This document shows, piece after piece, positions 1 to 8,442 of a stretch of 64,000 nucleotides of DNA (the stretch's first letter is position 1; every line of letters starts with the position of its first letter). A program made the position numbers and the translations under genes. The stretch spans positions 282,726 to 346,725 of the forward strand of contig NZ_KE383865.1 of NCBI RefSeq assembly GCF_000422505.1. Direction: 5' to 3'. A model generated the notes under the pieces. It ran no database searches. It was given only the letters and a program-made list of their open reading frames with translations, and was not told the DNA's origin. The DNA is from Paenibacillus pinihumi DSM 23905 = JCM 16419. Its GTDB lineage: Bacteria > Bacillota > Bacilli > Paenibacillales > Paenibacillaceae.

Positions 1-473
1 CTGATGTCATCAGTTACGAAATAGAGTCTGGATTCCCGTCAGTGTTTACGCTGCGGATGTACATTAATGATTCGACTATTGTTAAAGGCGGCAAGCTTGA
101 TGTAGTAGGGCCCGAGGTTATAGCGCCGATGGCGAAACTGGATCGTTCGCCAACAGTATCCCCTTCGTCCAATATCACGAATGTTCCAAGCGTCTCCACT
201 AAAGGTGATTATGGGGTAAAGAAGTACCCTGTTAAAGAAGAAGAAGGGATATTTGAGAGTGAGATGCATGAGGCGTTGTGTCGACTTGGATTTTCTGAGC
301 CTACAAAGCCTGAGAAAGCTGTTCCCGATACTTATCAGGTTGTTGATAATACGATCCTATTACTGTGCAGATACATTCAAGAAGAATTGCGGAGTGGTGG
401 GGTAGGTCGCATAGCTAACCTGCCTCCCTTGATTGATTCATTAGCTAGGTTGAAAAACAATATGGAGGGTTAA
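1..473 (+). CDS. Phage structural protein, C-terminal part only
   Basis: The reading frame is open from the left edge (codons in phase with position 3) to the stop at 471-473, so the true start lies upstream; an internal GTG at 42 has no reason to be the start. About 157 residues are visible, beginning DVISYEIESGFPSV, with no recognisable domain. The C-terminal third is helical and rich in Glu and Leu. Two bases separate it from the next small gene, and a tail fibre follows, so a tail or baseplate role is inferred from position only. Confidence 0.6.
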   Translation, partial: DVISYEIESGFPSVFTLRMYINDSTIVKGGKLDVVGPEVIAPMAKLDRSPTVSPSSNITNVPSVSTKGDYGVKKYPVKEEEGIFESEMHEALCRLGFSEPTKPEKAVPDTYQVVDNTILLLCRYIQEELRSGGVGRIANLPPLIDSLARLKNNMEG

Positions 474-475
474 CA

Positions 476-700
476 ATGGCCCAAATACAGCATGTGATTA
501 AAGCTGAGATAGACCTTATCAACCCCGTACAGGAGATATGCGAGATTATACAAGCTGTGGCGGCAGCTAAGCCACAGCATGAAGAAGCAATCTTGGCCAA
601 GATCCACGAGGCTGTCGAACGGCGCTTGCAGCAACTGAAAGGAGATGAGAGCATTGGCAAACCGATACGGAAACCTAACACCGTCAAATCCAATCAGTGA
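476..700 (+). CDS. Small helical phage protein before the tail fibre
   Basis: The product has 74 residues and appears almost entirely helical, with heptad-like Ala/Ile/Leu spacing (EICEIIQAVAAAK and AVERRLQQLKG). The ATG follows GGAGGGTTAACA, a good ribosome site. Its 3' end overlaps the start of the tail fibre by 47 nt in another frame, which suggests translational coupling. I do not recognise the family. A tail-fibre assembly or chaperone role would fit the position but is a guess. Confidence 0.6.
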   Translation: MAQIQHVIKAEIDLINPVQEICEIIQAVAAAKPQHEEAILAKIHEAVERRLQQLKGDESIGKPIRKPNTVKSNQ

Positions 701-3700
701 AGACTTCCAAGAGATTAACATAGGCTTTGACCGTGTACAGGCTGAGATGGATGCTGTTAAGTCTGACACTGGCGGCAACAAGCAAGCCTTGGATGCCCAT
801 GTGGCAGCGACAACAGTTCACCAGTCCACATCTGCCGCTACAGCCAACCGGATCATGCAGCGGGACGGCAGCGGGCGGGCGAAGGTAGCGGCGCCAGCTG
901 CAGCGGACGACATCGCCCGGAAGCAAGAGGTCGATACAGTCCAGACAAACCTTAATAACCATGCAGGCAGCGGAGGCGCGGCTCATGCCCTAGCTACAAC
1001 GACGACAGCAGGATTTCAGAGCGGGCCAGACAAGGCCAAGTCTGACGGAGCTACAGCAGCGGCAACGCCTAATACGCTGGTTCAGCGGGACAGTGGCAGC
1101 CGGTTTAAAGCTGGGGCTCCTGTGGCTGCTGACGATGTAGCACGCAAGCAAGAGGTTGACGCGGTGCAGTCTGGCCTGACCGGACATATCGGGTCTGGCG
1201 GGGCTGCTCATGCTGCTGCAACTGCATCCCAAGCGGGGTTTATGACAGGCCCGGATAAGACCAAGCTTGACGGGATGACAGCTGGCGCAGAGCCGAACCA
1301 AAACGCCTTTGCCAAGGTCAACGACATCAATGCCACAGCCAAGAGTGACACAGTGACCATCATAGGCGGGGTCGGGATTGCAGTCACCACCAACCCAGCC
1401 ACAAAAGAGCTTACCCTGACCGCCACCGGGACCAGTACCCCGGGCAAGCACGGCAGCAGCCACACCGAAAACGGATCTGATCCTATCCCGGGAGCTACAG
1501 CAACTGAGGGCGGGTTGATGACCAAAGCCCATGTCGGCCGGCTGGATGCATTGGAGGCAGGCGCTAAAGAATCCGCCACACTCCAAGTGCAGCTCAACCG
1601 GGGTGTCAACAAGATAGAGACGGACCAACCCAGCTTACTTGATGGGGTGGTATACGGACGGACGTTGGTAAACTGGGAGCCGGACGGGAACTTTGAAAAA
1701 GACAGCAATAACGATGGTGTTGCGGATGGCTGGATATCCACGTTTGGGAGTGGAGGACCAGGAATACCGTCCAGGACAACAGGGAAATTTGGTGATTGGG
1801 CACAAAAGCTGATTTTTTCCACATCGTCTAACCCGCGAATATATAAATATCTTAATCTTGAAACAAACAAAAGGTATTTAGTTACAGCATGGATCAAAGC
1901 CAAAGGAAACTCAACTCGTTTCAGGGTAGGTAATGGTGCAGGAACAACCGACACCGCATTTGCTAACATTACAGTCTCCGCAGCAGAGGATTTTGTGTTT
2001 TATAGTGCTTTACTGCCTGCGAACACACCCAAGATTAACATTACCTTTATGATGCAGGATGCAGGATCAGCAGCGACTGACGAGTTCACCGTTGATGGCG
2101 TTTCTGTTATTGATATCAACTCGTCAGAAGTGTCTGAAATTCCGCTGCTTAGTAAGAACGAGTTGGAAATGAGGTACGGAAACTATATCGACGGCATGCA
2201 ATCCATCCAGGGCGCTTTGATCGAGCATCCGGGGCGTAACCTTATTGATGTTATGGCGAATATGTCCCCGCCTACTACTGGTGATATTTTAACCTATACA
2301 GATCGCCATAGTTTTGACTTTACTCCATCTGTGAACAACCGCACCTTGTATATTACAGTCTCGGTTGCACCAAACGAAGTATACGCACTTTCTTGTGATA
2401 TGAGCGCTAACGGAGAGTTTGCGCTTTATTCAGACGACCCATCGCCAATCGCATTACTCAATTACAGACGCACTCCAGGCGCAGCAACAGTGGGCAACCG
2501 TTCCCGTATTAGGGTTTACTTCAGAGGCAACATTGCGGGTACAAAGGTGTCATTTGCTAATCCGATGCTTGTCATGGGCGGAATGGATAAGCTGCCGCCA
2601 TCATTTGTGCCGCGCGAGGATCAGCGGATTGTGATCGACGAGGTTCTGCGGAGCTTGCCGAACGGTATACGGGATCAAGCTGATATTCTACGCCGATTGG
2701 TCACGCGGTTTGTCGGGGAATTTCTACTGGACGGATCGTTCGCATGGCAGCACAACTCCAGCAAAACGACATACAACGAAGTCTATTTTGCCGCTCCGGC
2801 AGCAGTAAAAGAGCAGATTTGCGCCCGGCATGACGGACTGGTGATTCCTAATGTCTACCCAACAACCGGACCTGATCAATGCTTCATTGGGGCTTCTAAT
2901 CTTGTCACCTTGACTATATCTAAGACAGATGCCGGTTGGACAGGGCCGAATCCTAACCCTAACGCAATTAAGGCATGCATGAACGGCTGGAAAGCGACAG
3001 GAAACAACGGATCGGTTTATAACGGGTGGGTATCGAGGGTAGACGGCACAACCCTCCCGGGTACCAATACGGAAGCCTTCGTTTCAGCAAATAAGGCTCC
3101 GGGCTGGACGTCATATGCAACGATGCAATACCAGCTCGCCAAACCTATTACGGAGTCAGCCCGGATCGAAGGAGCGATCAGCCTGTTCCCCGGCGTAAAT
3201 GCCTTGGAAATGTCGGAGGGGGCAATTGTCCGCGAGGAGGTAACGCCGCTCCCTGCGACCTTGACAGGTGCAAATTATTACGTCATCAACTATACCGGCG
3301 GGGTCGTTAATGCTCGTAATCCGTTGTCTCAACGGCTGGATCGGTTTTTAGCTATCTACAAAGGTGCCGAACTGATTGGGGGATGGGAGTACCCAACTGA
3401 TGTTGGATGGGGCAAGGCGTATGCCCGTATCCCTGCTGCTGGCTTTGACCCTAACGCCAAATACTTCGTCACCTATATAGCCCTTGACCGCTATGCCTAT
3501 TCCGCGGCGGTGCAGGCTGCTACGGCTTTTTACGCCGGGAATCTAGGGTCGGCTGTCTCGGCTAATACGCAGCAGATAGCGCGGGCAACAACCCGTATTG
3601 ACGTACAGGATTCCCGGCAGACCGAGGATGGCGCCCATATCGATAACCTGCGCAAAGACTTGGGCCAGCCTCAAGCGTTGCAGACAAACGATAAGACTTC

Positions 3701-4601
3701 TGTTGTTGCCGCCATCAATGAGGTGCGCAGCAGCGGCGTCACCACGGCGCAGGGGCTGGCTACAGTTGCCGCGCTCAGTGATGTTCGCAATGGATACGGC
3801 ACGACAGCCGGGACCGGCACGGCTTACACCGTCACGTTGAGTCCGGCGCCTGCGCTGGTCGAGGGACTGCGGGTTACCATAAAGCTGCATGCTGCCAATA
3901 CCGGAGCTGCCACGCTCAACGTCAATGGTACCGGCGCAAAATCAATTCTGAAAAGTAACGGAAGCACTCTATCTGCTGGTAACCTCAAGCTTAATTCGGT
4001 GTACACGCTCGTTTATTCCGGAACGGCTTTTACGTTACAGGGTGAAGGGGGTGAGTATGGAGACGCGGTTGCAGCGGATGTGCTTGCAGGTAAGACCATT
4101 GGCACGGAGGCGGGACTTGTAACCGGATCAATGCCAAATCGCGGCGCAGGCGGGACGGTAACGCCCGGGACAACAGCGCAGACCAAAGCAGCGGGTTATT
4201 ACAGCAGCACGATAACGATAGCAGGTGACGCGAATTTGATTCCCGGTAACATCCTGACCGGCAAGTCCATTTTCGGCGTGTCTGGATCGGTCAAACGTGC
4301 TGCTGAGGGGACCACTACATTAAGCGGTACATTTGACACCCGAAACATTACGGTAACCGGCTTGGACTTTACGCCGCGAGTGATAAATATAGTCTGGCAA
4401 GATATTTTCGGGACGTACTACACATCCCGCAATGTGAGCCGATCGTCGCTTAGCTATCTAATTAGGGTGCGTAGTGATGCTGGTCCATCTGTTTACGAGT
4501 CGCGAATAACGTGGACAATTGCTGAAGGATCATTTACTTTTGCGATATCGACAAATGTATCAGAAATAGGTTTATCAGTGTATTGGTACGCATCCGAATA
4601 G
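654..4601 (+). CDS. Phage tail fibre / receptor-binding protein
   Basis: This is a 1315-residue protein. I chose the TTG at 654 because AAAGGAG (638-644) sits nine bases before it; the ATG at 645 abuts that site. The N-terminus (GNLTPSNPISEDFQEINIGF) matches the usual start of Firmicute phage fibres. Residues 62-209 are two copies of a ~75-residue unit containing GSGGAAHA and GPDK(A/T)K. Residues ~325-490 look like a carbohydrate-binding jelly-roll segment (ADGWISTFGSG, YLVTAWIKAKG). Residues ~1135-1240 hold the repeat type ADVLAGKTIGTEAGLVTGSMPNRG, split here as ADVLAGKTIG and LVTGSMPNRG, seen in tail fibres. The protein probably contacts the cell-wall polymer receptor. Confidence in the class is high; domain edges are approximate. 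Confidence 0.88.
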   Translation: MANRYGNLTPSNPISEDFQEINIGFDRVQAEMDAVKSDTGGNKQALDAHVAATTVHQSTSAATANRIMQRDGSGRAKVAAPAAADDIARKQEVDTVQTNLNNHAGSGGAAHALATTTTAGFQSGPDKAKSDGATAAATPNTLVQRDSGSRFKAGAPVAADDVARKQEVDAVQSGLTGHIGSGGAAHAAATASQAGFMTGPDKTKLDGMTAGAEPNQNAFAKVNDINATAKSDTVTIIGGVGIAVTTNPATKELTLTATGTSTPGKHGSSHTENGSDPIPGATATEGGLMTKAHVGRLDALEAGAKESATLQVQLNRGVNKIETDQPSLLDGVVYGRTLVNWEPDGNFEKDSNNDGVADGWISTFGSGGPGIPSRTTGKFGDWAQKLIFSTSSNPRIYKYLNLETNKRYLVTAWIKAKGNSTRFRVGNGAGTTDTAFANITVSAAEDFVFYSALLPANTPKINITFMMQDAGSAATDEFTVDGVSVIDINSSEVSEIPLLSKNELEMRYGNYIDGMQSIQGALIEHPGRNLIDVMANMSPPTTGDILTYTDRHSFDFTPSVNNRTLYITVSVAPNEVYALSCDMSANGEFALYSDDPSPIALLNYRRTPGAATVGNRSRIRVYFRGNIAGTKVSFANPMLVMGGMDKLPPSFVPREDQRIVIDEVLRSLPNGIRDQADILRRLVTRFVGEFLLDGSFAWQHNSSKTTYNEVYFAAPAAVKEQICARHDGLVIPNVYPTTGPDQCFIGASNLVTLTISKTDAGWTGPNPNPNAIKACMNGWKATGNNGSVYNGWVSRVDGTTLPGTNTEAFVSANKAPGWTSYATMQYQLAKPITESARIEGAISLFPGVNALEMSEGAIVREEVTPLPATLTGANYYVINYTGGVVNARNPLSQRLDRFLAIYKGAELIGGWEYPTDVGWGKAYARIPAAGFDPNAKYFVTYIALDRYAYSAAVQAATAFYAGNLGSAVSANTQQIARATTRIDVQDSRQTEDGAHIDNLRKDLGQPQALQTNDKTSVVAAINEVRSSGVTTAQGLATVAALSDVRNGYGTTAGTGTAYTVTLSPAPALVEGLRVTIKLHAANTGAATLNVNGTGAKSILKSNGSTLSAGNLKLNSVYTLVYSGTAFTLQGEGGEYGDAVAADVLAGKTIGTEAGLVTGSMPNRGAGGTVTPGTTAQTKAAGYYSSTITIAGDANLIPGNILTGKSIFGVSGSVKRAAEGTTTLSGTFDTRNITVTGLDFTPRVINIVWQDIFGTYYTSRNVSRSSLSYLIRVRSDAGPSVYESRITWTIAEGSFTFAISTNVSEIGLSVYWYASE
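837..1280 (+). repeat. Two diverged ~225-bp direct repeats in the tail fibre gene
   Basis: The encoded segments at residues 62-133 and 137-208 align throughout: NRIMQRD against NTLVQRD, DDIARKQEVD against DDVARKQEVD, and GSGGAAHA twice. The copies differ at many wobble positions, so the duplication is old and selected at protein level. It probably forms a repeated shaft segment of the fibre. Confidence 0.8.
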
Positions 4602-4610
4602 GAGGTATGT

Positions 4611-4871
4611 ATGGAGATTGGACGCAAGATTTATTATGACAAGGCATCCGGTGAGGTCATTGTAGACACAGGCCAGCGGGCTGGCAGCGTTGTGCCTACG
4701 ACGGTTGAGCAGGACTATGCTGCATACAGGTCATTGGTGGTCCGCTTGCCGGATACGGTGGGCCTGCTGCAGCTGCAATATGGAGATTTCGAACAGGACT
4801 TTGCTAATTGTGTTGGGTACCGAGTGGACCCGGATACAGAGCAGGTCCTGTTTTTGATGAGAGATAAATAA
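4611..4871 (+). CDS. Conserved small phage protein following the tail fibre
   Basis: The product has 86 residues and begins MEIGRKIYYDKASGEVIVDT. The ATG is preceded by AGGAGGTATGT, nine bases after the fibre stop. The pattern IYYDKATGEVIVDTG-like followed by a PETVGVLQL-like stretch is a recurrent small protein between tail fibre and lysis genes in Bacillus and Paenibacillus phages (family memory, not searched). Its function is unknown; it may be a fibre-associated chaperone or cap. Confidence 0.65.
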   Translation: MEIGRKIYYDKASGEVIVDTGQRAGSVVPTTVEQDYAAYRSLVVRLPDTVGLLQLQYGDFEQDFANCVGYRVDPDTEQVLFLMRDK

Positions 4872-4956
4872 AAGAGTTAACGATATCTTTGCAAATGATG
4901 GGCAGCAACGAAGTGTTGAGGTATTAAGAGATTTCGTTTGGGGAGAGGTGAGGATC

Positions 4957-5208
4957 ATGCAAGACACACAGACAGAGGTGCTACAGCGAATTACCCGGGT
5001 TGAGACACTTGTAGCAAGTATGGATACGAAGATAGACCGGGCTATCAATGCCAATGAGACGGCTGTAGCTGCTCTGGAATCTTCCAAGTCGGCGCATAAG
5101 AGACTGGACAAGATCGAGGACAATCAGAAGTGGTTATGGCGAACAATCGGCGGGGCTGTATTACTGGCTATTGTCGGGTTTATTCTTTCTGGTGGATTAA
5201 AACCATAG
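4957..5208 (+). CDS. xhlA: XhlA-type membrane-associated lysis protein
   Basis: The product has 83 residues. An N-terminal coiled coil (QRITRVETLVASMDTKIDRA, residues ~9-28, then KRLDKIEDNQKWLW) is followed by one C-terminal transmembrane segment (GAVLLAIVGFILSGG). This is the plan of the haemolysin XhlA family, which acts with a holin to permeabilise the membrane in PBSX-like prophages. The ATG at 4957 is better spaced from GAGGTGAGG than the upstream GTG at 4948. The gene lies directly before the amidase, as expected for a lysis cassette. Confidence 0.85.
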   Translation: MQDTQTEVLQRITRVETLVASMDTKIDRAINANETAVAALESSKSAHKRLDKIEDNQKWLWRTIGGAVLLAIVGFILSGGLKP

Positions 5209-5220
5209 GGGGAGATAGAA

Positions 5221-5997
5221 ATGAAATTTGTAATTGATGCCGGTCACGGACCGGACACTCCAGGTAAGCGCACGCCGGACGGCAGCATGCGGGAATATCA
5301 ATTCAATAGCGCCGTTGCGAGGTATGCTGCGGAGCTGCTGACAGCCTACGAGGGAGTCCAGACACTGTTCACGCATGCGGCGGACGGCAGCCGGGACGTA
5401 CCGTTAAAGGAGCGGACGGACCGGGCCAACGTCTGGGGAGCCACCGCTCTGGTTTCCATTCATGCTAACGCCAGCGGGGACGGGTGGAGCGCCGCAGAGG
5501 GACTTGAGACGTTTGTATACACTAATCCTTCCGCTGCATCCCCCCGGCTTGCCGAGGCCGTACAAAAGGCGCTGGTCGCCGCTACTGGCCTGCGGGACCG
5601 CGGGGTGAAGAGGGCTAACTTCCATATGGTCCGGGAATGCAAAATGCCTTCCGTGCTGGTTGAATGCGGCTTTATGTCAAATCGCAGGGAAGCTGAGTTG
5701 TTGAAGACGGAAGGGTATCGGCGCCGCTGCGCTGAAGCAATCGTTTCCGGGCTGGTCGCGGTGTATGGATTGAAGAAAAAACAAACACAAGGGGAGAAAC
5801 CAACAGTGGAAAAGAAAACAGATTTTAAAGATGTGCCAGCAGGTCATTGGGGAGAGAATTCGATTGCTGCCGCGGTCAAAGCGGGAGTAATTACCGGGAT
5901 ATCCCCGGATACGTTTGGACTGGGCGAGCCGGTTACACGGGAGCAGTTGTGTGTGATCCTGGATCGTGCAGGCTTGCTGCTGAAGGAGGGCAAATAA
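5221..5997 (+). CDS. Endolysin: N-acetylmuramoyl-L-alanine amidase (Amidase_3) with SLH-like tail
   Basis: The product has 258 residues. Residues 1-180 are an Amidase_3 catalytic domain: the zinc ligands are visible in IDAGHGPDTPG (His9), the Glu in REYQFN, VSIHANASG (His) and the final Glu in VLVECGFMSN. It cleaves the amide between MurNAc and the stem peptide. A Lys/Gln linker leads to one SLH-like repeat (FKDVPAGHWGENSI...ITGISPDTFG...VTREQLCVIL), which would bind secondary wall polymer. The ATG follows GGGGGAGATAGAA. It lies between xhlA and the holin and is expressed as a late gene. Confidence 0.92.
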   Translation: MKFVIDAGHGPDTPGKRTPDGSMREYQFNSAVARYAAELLTAYEGVQTLFTHAADGSRDVPLKERTDRANVWGATALVSIHANASGDGWSAAEGLETFVYTNPSAASPRLAEAVQKALVAATGLRDRGVKRANFHMVRECKMPSVLVECGFMSNRREAELLKTEGYRRRCAEAIVSGLVAVYGLKKKQTQGEKPTVEKKTDFKDVPAGHWGENSIAAAVKAGVITGISPDTFGLGEPVTREQLCVILDRAGLLLKEGK

Positions 5998-5999
5998 TC

Positions 6000-6353
6000 A
6001 TGAACGAACTTATACAGCCATACGTGCAGAGCGTCCTTCTTGGCGTTCTATCGCTGTTGACCGCTATTGTTACCGGGGCGCTGTTCGAAGCCCGGAAAAG
6101 GGTGCTGCTGTGGCTTGACACACGTACCAGCAACGAACAAAGGGAGCTTCTCCACAAACTTGCGGGAGAAGCTTTTTCTTTTGCCGAGACCGTCTACAAG
6201 GAAGCGGGCGGACCGGCGAAGCTGGAACAAGCCTACCAATACCTCAGCAAACGTCTGCAGGAGCGTGGGATCGAGCTGGAGCATGAAGACATCCGGTCGG
6301 CGATTGAAAAGGCAGTGCTTGAGTATAAAACACTCAAAGCCCCTATTATGTGA
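6000..6353 (+). CDS. Phage holin, LLH family
   Basis: The product has 117 residues. The ATG at 6000 follows GAAGGAGGGCAAATA at the end of the amidase gene. One N-terminal transmembrane helix (VLLGVLSLLTAIVTGALF) is followed by a long charged helical tail with an AFSFAETVYKEAGGPAKLEQ segment typical of the LLH holin family (PF09682). It would form the membrane lesion that releases or activates the endolysin. It is the last gene of the lysis cassette; a terminator follows at 6443. Confidence 0.82.
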   Translation: MNELIQPYVQSVLLGVLSLLTAIVTGALFEARKRVLLWLDTRTSNEQRELLHKLAGEAFSFAETVYKEAGGPAKLEQAYQYLSKRLQERGIELEHEDIRSAIEKAVLEYKTLKAPIM

Positions 6354-6363
6354 TAGAAAAGAA

Positions 6364-6402
6364 TGTCCCTTTTGTGTCCCATGAATGTCCCATTGATGTC
6401 CC
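6364..6402. repeat. Four TGTCCC repeats at exact 11-bp spacing
   Basis: TGTCCC occurs at 6364, 6375, 6386 and 6397, an exact 11-bp period, about one helical turn, between the holin stop and the terminator. There is no open frame here. Phased repeats of this kind are usual for a protein-binding array or a recombinase arm-type site; which protein binds is unknown. Confidence 0.55.
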
Positions 6403-6442
6403 TATTTACCGAAAAATATGTGCTAAGATTGATATCGAGGAG

Positions 6443-6480
6443 AAAAAAAGGTCTACCCTAATAGGGTAGACCTTTTTTTG
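6443..6480 (+). terminator. Rho-independent terminator of the lysis operon
   Basis: AGGTCTACCC (6449-6458) pairs with GGGTAGACCT (6464-6473) around a short loop, flanked by seven A upstream and seven T downstream. This is a near-perfect bidirectional intrinsic terminator. Confidence 0.92.
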
Positions 6481-6590
6481 TTTATCAATTTTATTTGTAA
6501 TTCGTGGTTAGTCGAAAAAAAGATTTTATGGTTTTTTTTTCGGTTAAAAAATACATATCAGTTAACAATAAATTTCAAGGAGTGAGAAAA

Positions 6591-6785
6591 ATGAAAAAAG
6601 TATTTTATGCGAATTGGAGCATGTACTCGAATAATACAAACGTTAACTTTCCTCAGTGGATGTATGATCCAGCAAGTCTGCGTCTGTATCAAATGGTAAA
6701 ACTGAACCCTCCATGGGGATCTGACTTGGGACAGGGACTTGATTTAAAAATTGAATGTGAGCAACGCCGTTCTGATTCTCGATAA
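6591..6785 (+). CDS. Doubtful 64-residue gene antisense to the end of the serine proteinase
   Basis: The ATG is preceded by a strong site (AAGGAGTGAGAAAA), and the first 20 residues (MKKVFYANWSMYSNNTNVNF) lie outside the neighbouring gene. The remaining 143 nt run antisense to the proteinase 3' end, so most of the frame could be a shadow. No family is recognised. It may be a small accessory gene whose tail was overwritten, or chance. Confidence 0.3.
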   Translation: MKKVFYANWSMYSNNTNVNFPQWMYDPASLRLYQMVKLNPPWGSDLGQGLDLKIECEQRRSDSR

Positions 6786-7632
6786 GTTTTGTTGATGTTG
6801 TTACTGTTAATGTGAGAATACAAGCGTGGTGAACAGACAGTACTGCCTCCTGGAGTTCTTGATCACCCTCAAGAAATTCAATTTTCAATCCTAAACCTGC
6901 AGCTCTGTCTCCAGATATGTGTCTTGCATGTGCCTTATTAAGAGCATGGTCTCCTAACTCAGAAACGATGTAATCAGCTTTGTTATGGGCATTTTCGTCG
7001 CCATCAAACATCCCGCTAACAAGCCATTGATGCACAATCTCAGTAGACCATGCAATTGCTTTTTCACACTCCCCTATTAACGTAGGGTGATACTTAGCAA
7101 TAATAGGTTGCCACAGCGGAATCGTTGCAGGATTTAAAGTTATTTCCCGTGTTGCTCTTTGAAACTCTTCTATGATTCCGTGAGTGGGCAAACCATTGTA
7201 CTGAGGGTCTATTGGTCCTAGATTGGAGTGCTTCCCCATGACAATTGATTTGCAAGAGCAAGCAATCATCGTTCCGGCAGACATCGCTATTTGTGGAACG
7301 ATTGCTCGTATATCAGTTCCGAAAATGGATCGTAGATATTCCACTAACGATTCTGTAGCTGCTATATCGCCACCTGGAGTATGAATGAGTAAATCAAGAC
7401 CTTTGCTTCTATCCAGTCCATGAATCGTCGTCATAAACCCGTTTTTATCACTATCATTGAGAGAAAACCCTTGATACCCATTCAGTTCACTCTTTTGAAG
7501 CCATCCCGAGTAGTAGGCTATCGTGTTTCTACCAGTCAATTTACTGAGATTAGCTAGATACTTTCTTCGAACAACATCATACATACTTCCAGCTTGATGA
7601 ACCTCGTTTAATAATGTGTTCCAACTAGGCAT
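6643..7632 (-). CDS. Clp-fold serine proteinase, SDH (serine dehydrogenase proteinase) family
   Basis: The product has 329 residues. I chose the ATG at 7632 because AGAGGATAAAA precedes it; the ATG at 7647 lacks a site. The fold signature is LLIHTPGGDIAATESLVEYL followed by the nucleophile loop IAMSAGTMIA and the downstream HSNLGPIDPQ block, as in PF01972 / SppA-like proteins. Ser and the flanking Gly residues are intact. Membrane helices are not evident. Its start overlaps the stop of the upstream 60-residue gene (ATGCCTAG), so the two are translationally coupled. It is an accessory (moron-type) gene next to the lysis cassette; a host-defence or superinfection role is possible but unproven. 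Confidence 0.82.
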   Translation of the reverse strand: MPSWNTLLNEVHQAGSMYDVVRRKYLANLSKLTGRNTIAYYSGWLQKSELNGYQGFSLNDSDKNGFMTTIHGLDRSKGLDLLIHTPGGDIAATESLVEYLRSIFGTDIRAIVPQIAMSAGTMIACSCKSIVMGKHSNLGPIDPQYNGLPTHGIIEEFQRATREITLNPATIPLWQPIIAKYHPTLIGECEKAIAWSTEIVHQWLVSGMFDGDENAHNKADYIVSELGDHALNKAHARHISGDRAAGLGLKIEFLEGDQELQEAVLSVHHACILTLTVTTSTKLIENQNGVAHIQFLNQVPVPSQIPMEGSVLPFDTDADLLDHTSTEES

Positions 7633-7807
7633 TTTTATCCTCTGCATTCAAATTTTTTAGTAGTGTATTAGAGCCAATTTTCATTTTTAATTCCCAAGAC
7701 TTATTGTTAATGTTGTAATTAGAGTCAAACCGATACTTTTCCCTTTCCTTCTCACTACCCAAACCTAACAGTGTAAAAATCTCTTCAATTCTTTGAGATT
7801 TGTCCAT
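7625..7807 (-). CDS. Small partner gene of the serine proteinase
   Basis: The product has 60 residues, with a helical start (MDKSQRIEEIFTLLGLG) and a charged remainder. The ATG follows a very strong site (GGAGGAGGAATTCTA). The stop overlaps the start of the SDH-family proteinase by 8 nt, so both are made from one transcript. No domain is recognised; it could be a regulator, substrate or adaptor of the proteinase. Confidence 0.6.
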   Translation of the reverse strand: MDKSQRIEEIFTLLGLGSEKEREKYRFDSNYNINNKSWELKMKIGSNTLLKNLNAEDKNA

Positions 7808-7944
7808 TAGAATTCCTCCTCCAGTTTTACCAGTACAACTACATTTTACTAATTAATTTTAATTTTACAATATTTTCTGGAGATTGTTCATAAGTTGTTC
7901 TCATGATGTTCGTGAGAAACCGAATGAAAAATGATCCAAATTTA

Positions 7945-8184
7945 CTATAGCAATTTGGATGAAGAAAAAATCTCTTGAATTCCAAACTTCCAAAACAAAT
8001 AGAAGCACAGCAACACGACTCCGCTCATAATTACTTTGAATAGTCCACCGCGCACCCTGAATACTCCCCTAATAACAATCGCTGCCCCTAATAAAGGCAG
8101 GAGCAAATAATACAGCAGAGAATCAAATAACAACCATCCTGCGGCTTGCAGTGAATCCGTAACCCCCGATAAATCTAAATCCAA
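7945..8184 (-). CDS. Small two-helix membrane protein
   Basis: The product has 79 residues. The TTG at 8184 is placed seven bases after GGAGGG; the TTG at 8217 lies upstream of that site and has none of its own. Two transmembrane segments are visible (SLLYYLLLPLLGAAIVI and VIMSGVVLLCFYLFW), preceded by an acidic amphipathic start (DLDLSGVTDSLQ). It is transcribed divergently from the small membrane gene at 8275. Function unknown; small bitopic or hairpin membrane proteins of this type recur in phage and plasmid accessory DNA. Confidence 0.55.
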   Translation of the reverse strand: MDLDLSGVTDSLQAAGWLLFDSLLYYLLLPLLGAAIVIRGVFRVRGGLFKVIMSGVVLLCFYLFWKFGIQEIFSSSKLL

Positions 8185-8274
8185 TGAACATCCCTCCCAA
8201 GTAACATATTTCGGCAAATAAGAAGGACTATCCTCCTATAATGTAGAATAATGTCATAAAAGGGAGGGGCTTTG

Positions 8275-8442
8275 ATGTTAGAGAAAATCGGAAATTTGCT
8301 TGGGGGACTAGGCATATTTTTGTTCTTAATGGCTGGGTTGATTGCTGTCACCCTATTAGGGATTTATTATGTACCACAAATCCTTGAGTGGATGAATGAG
8401 CAGTCGTGGGGATATCCGATAAACTATAGGATTGTGCAGTAA
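8275..8442 (+). CDS. Small membrane protein (55 residues)
   Basis: The ATG follows AAGGGAGGGGCTTTG. The product has one hydrophobic segment (GIFLFLMAGLIAVTLLGIYY) and a short polar tail ending YRIVQ. Its stop codon shares an A with the start of the next gene (TAATG at 8440-8444), so the two are coupled. Family not recognised. Confidence 0.55.
   Translation: MLEKIGNLLGGLGIFLFLMAGLIAVTLLGIYYVPQILEWMNEQSWGYPINYRIVQ

Noticed and set aside
1208-1969. Long minus-strand open frames opposite the tail fibre gene (also 990-1628).
   Set aside because: They follow the wobble pattern of the GC-rich + gene, lack ribosome sites and have no recognisable domain.
654-4601. Tail fibre as target of a diversity-generating retroelement.
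   Set aside because: No reverse transcriptase gene or template/variable repeat with A-biased changes is seen in the window; repeats in the fibre differ at all positions.
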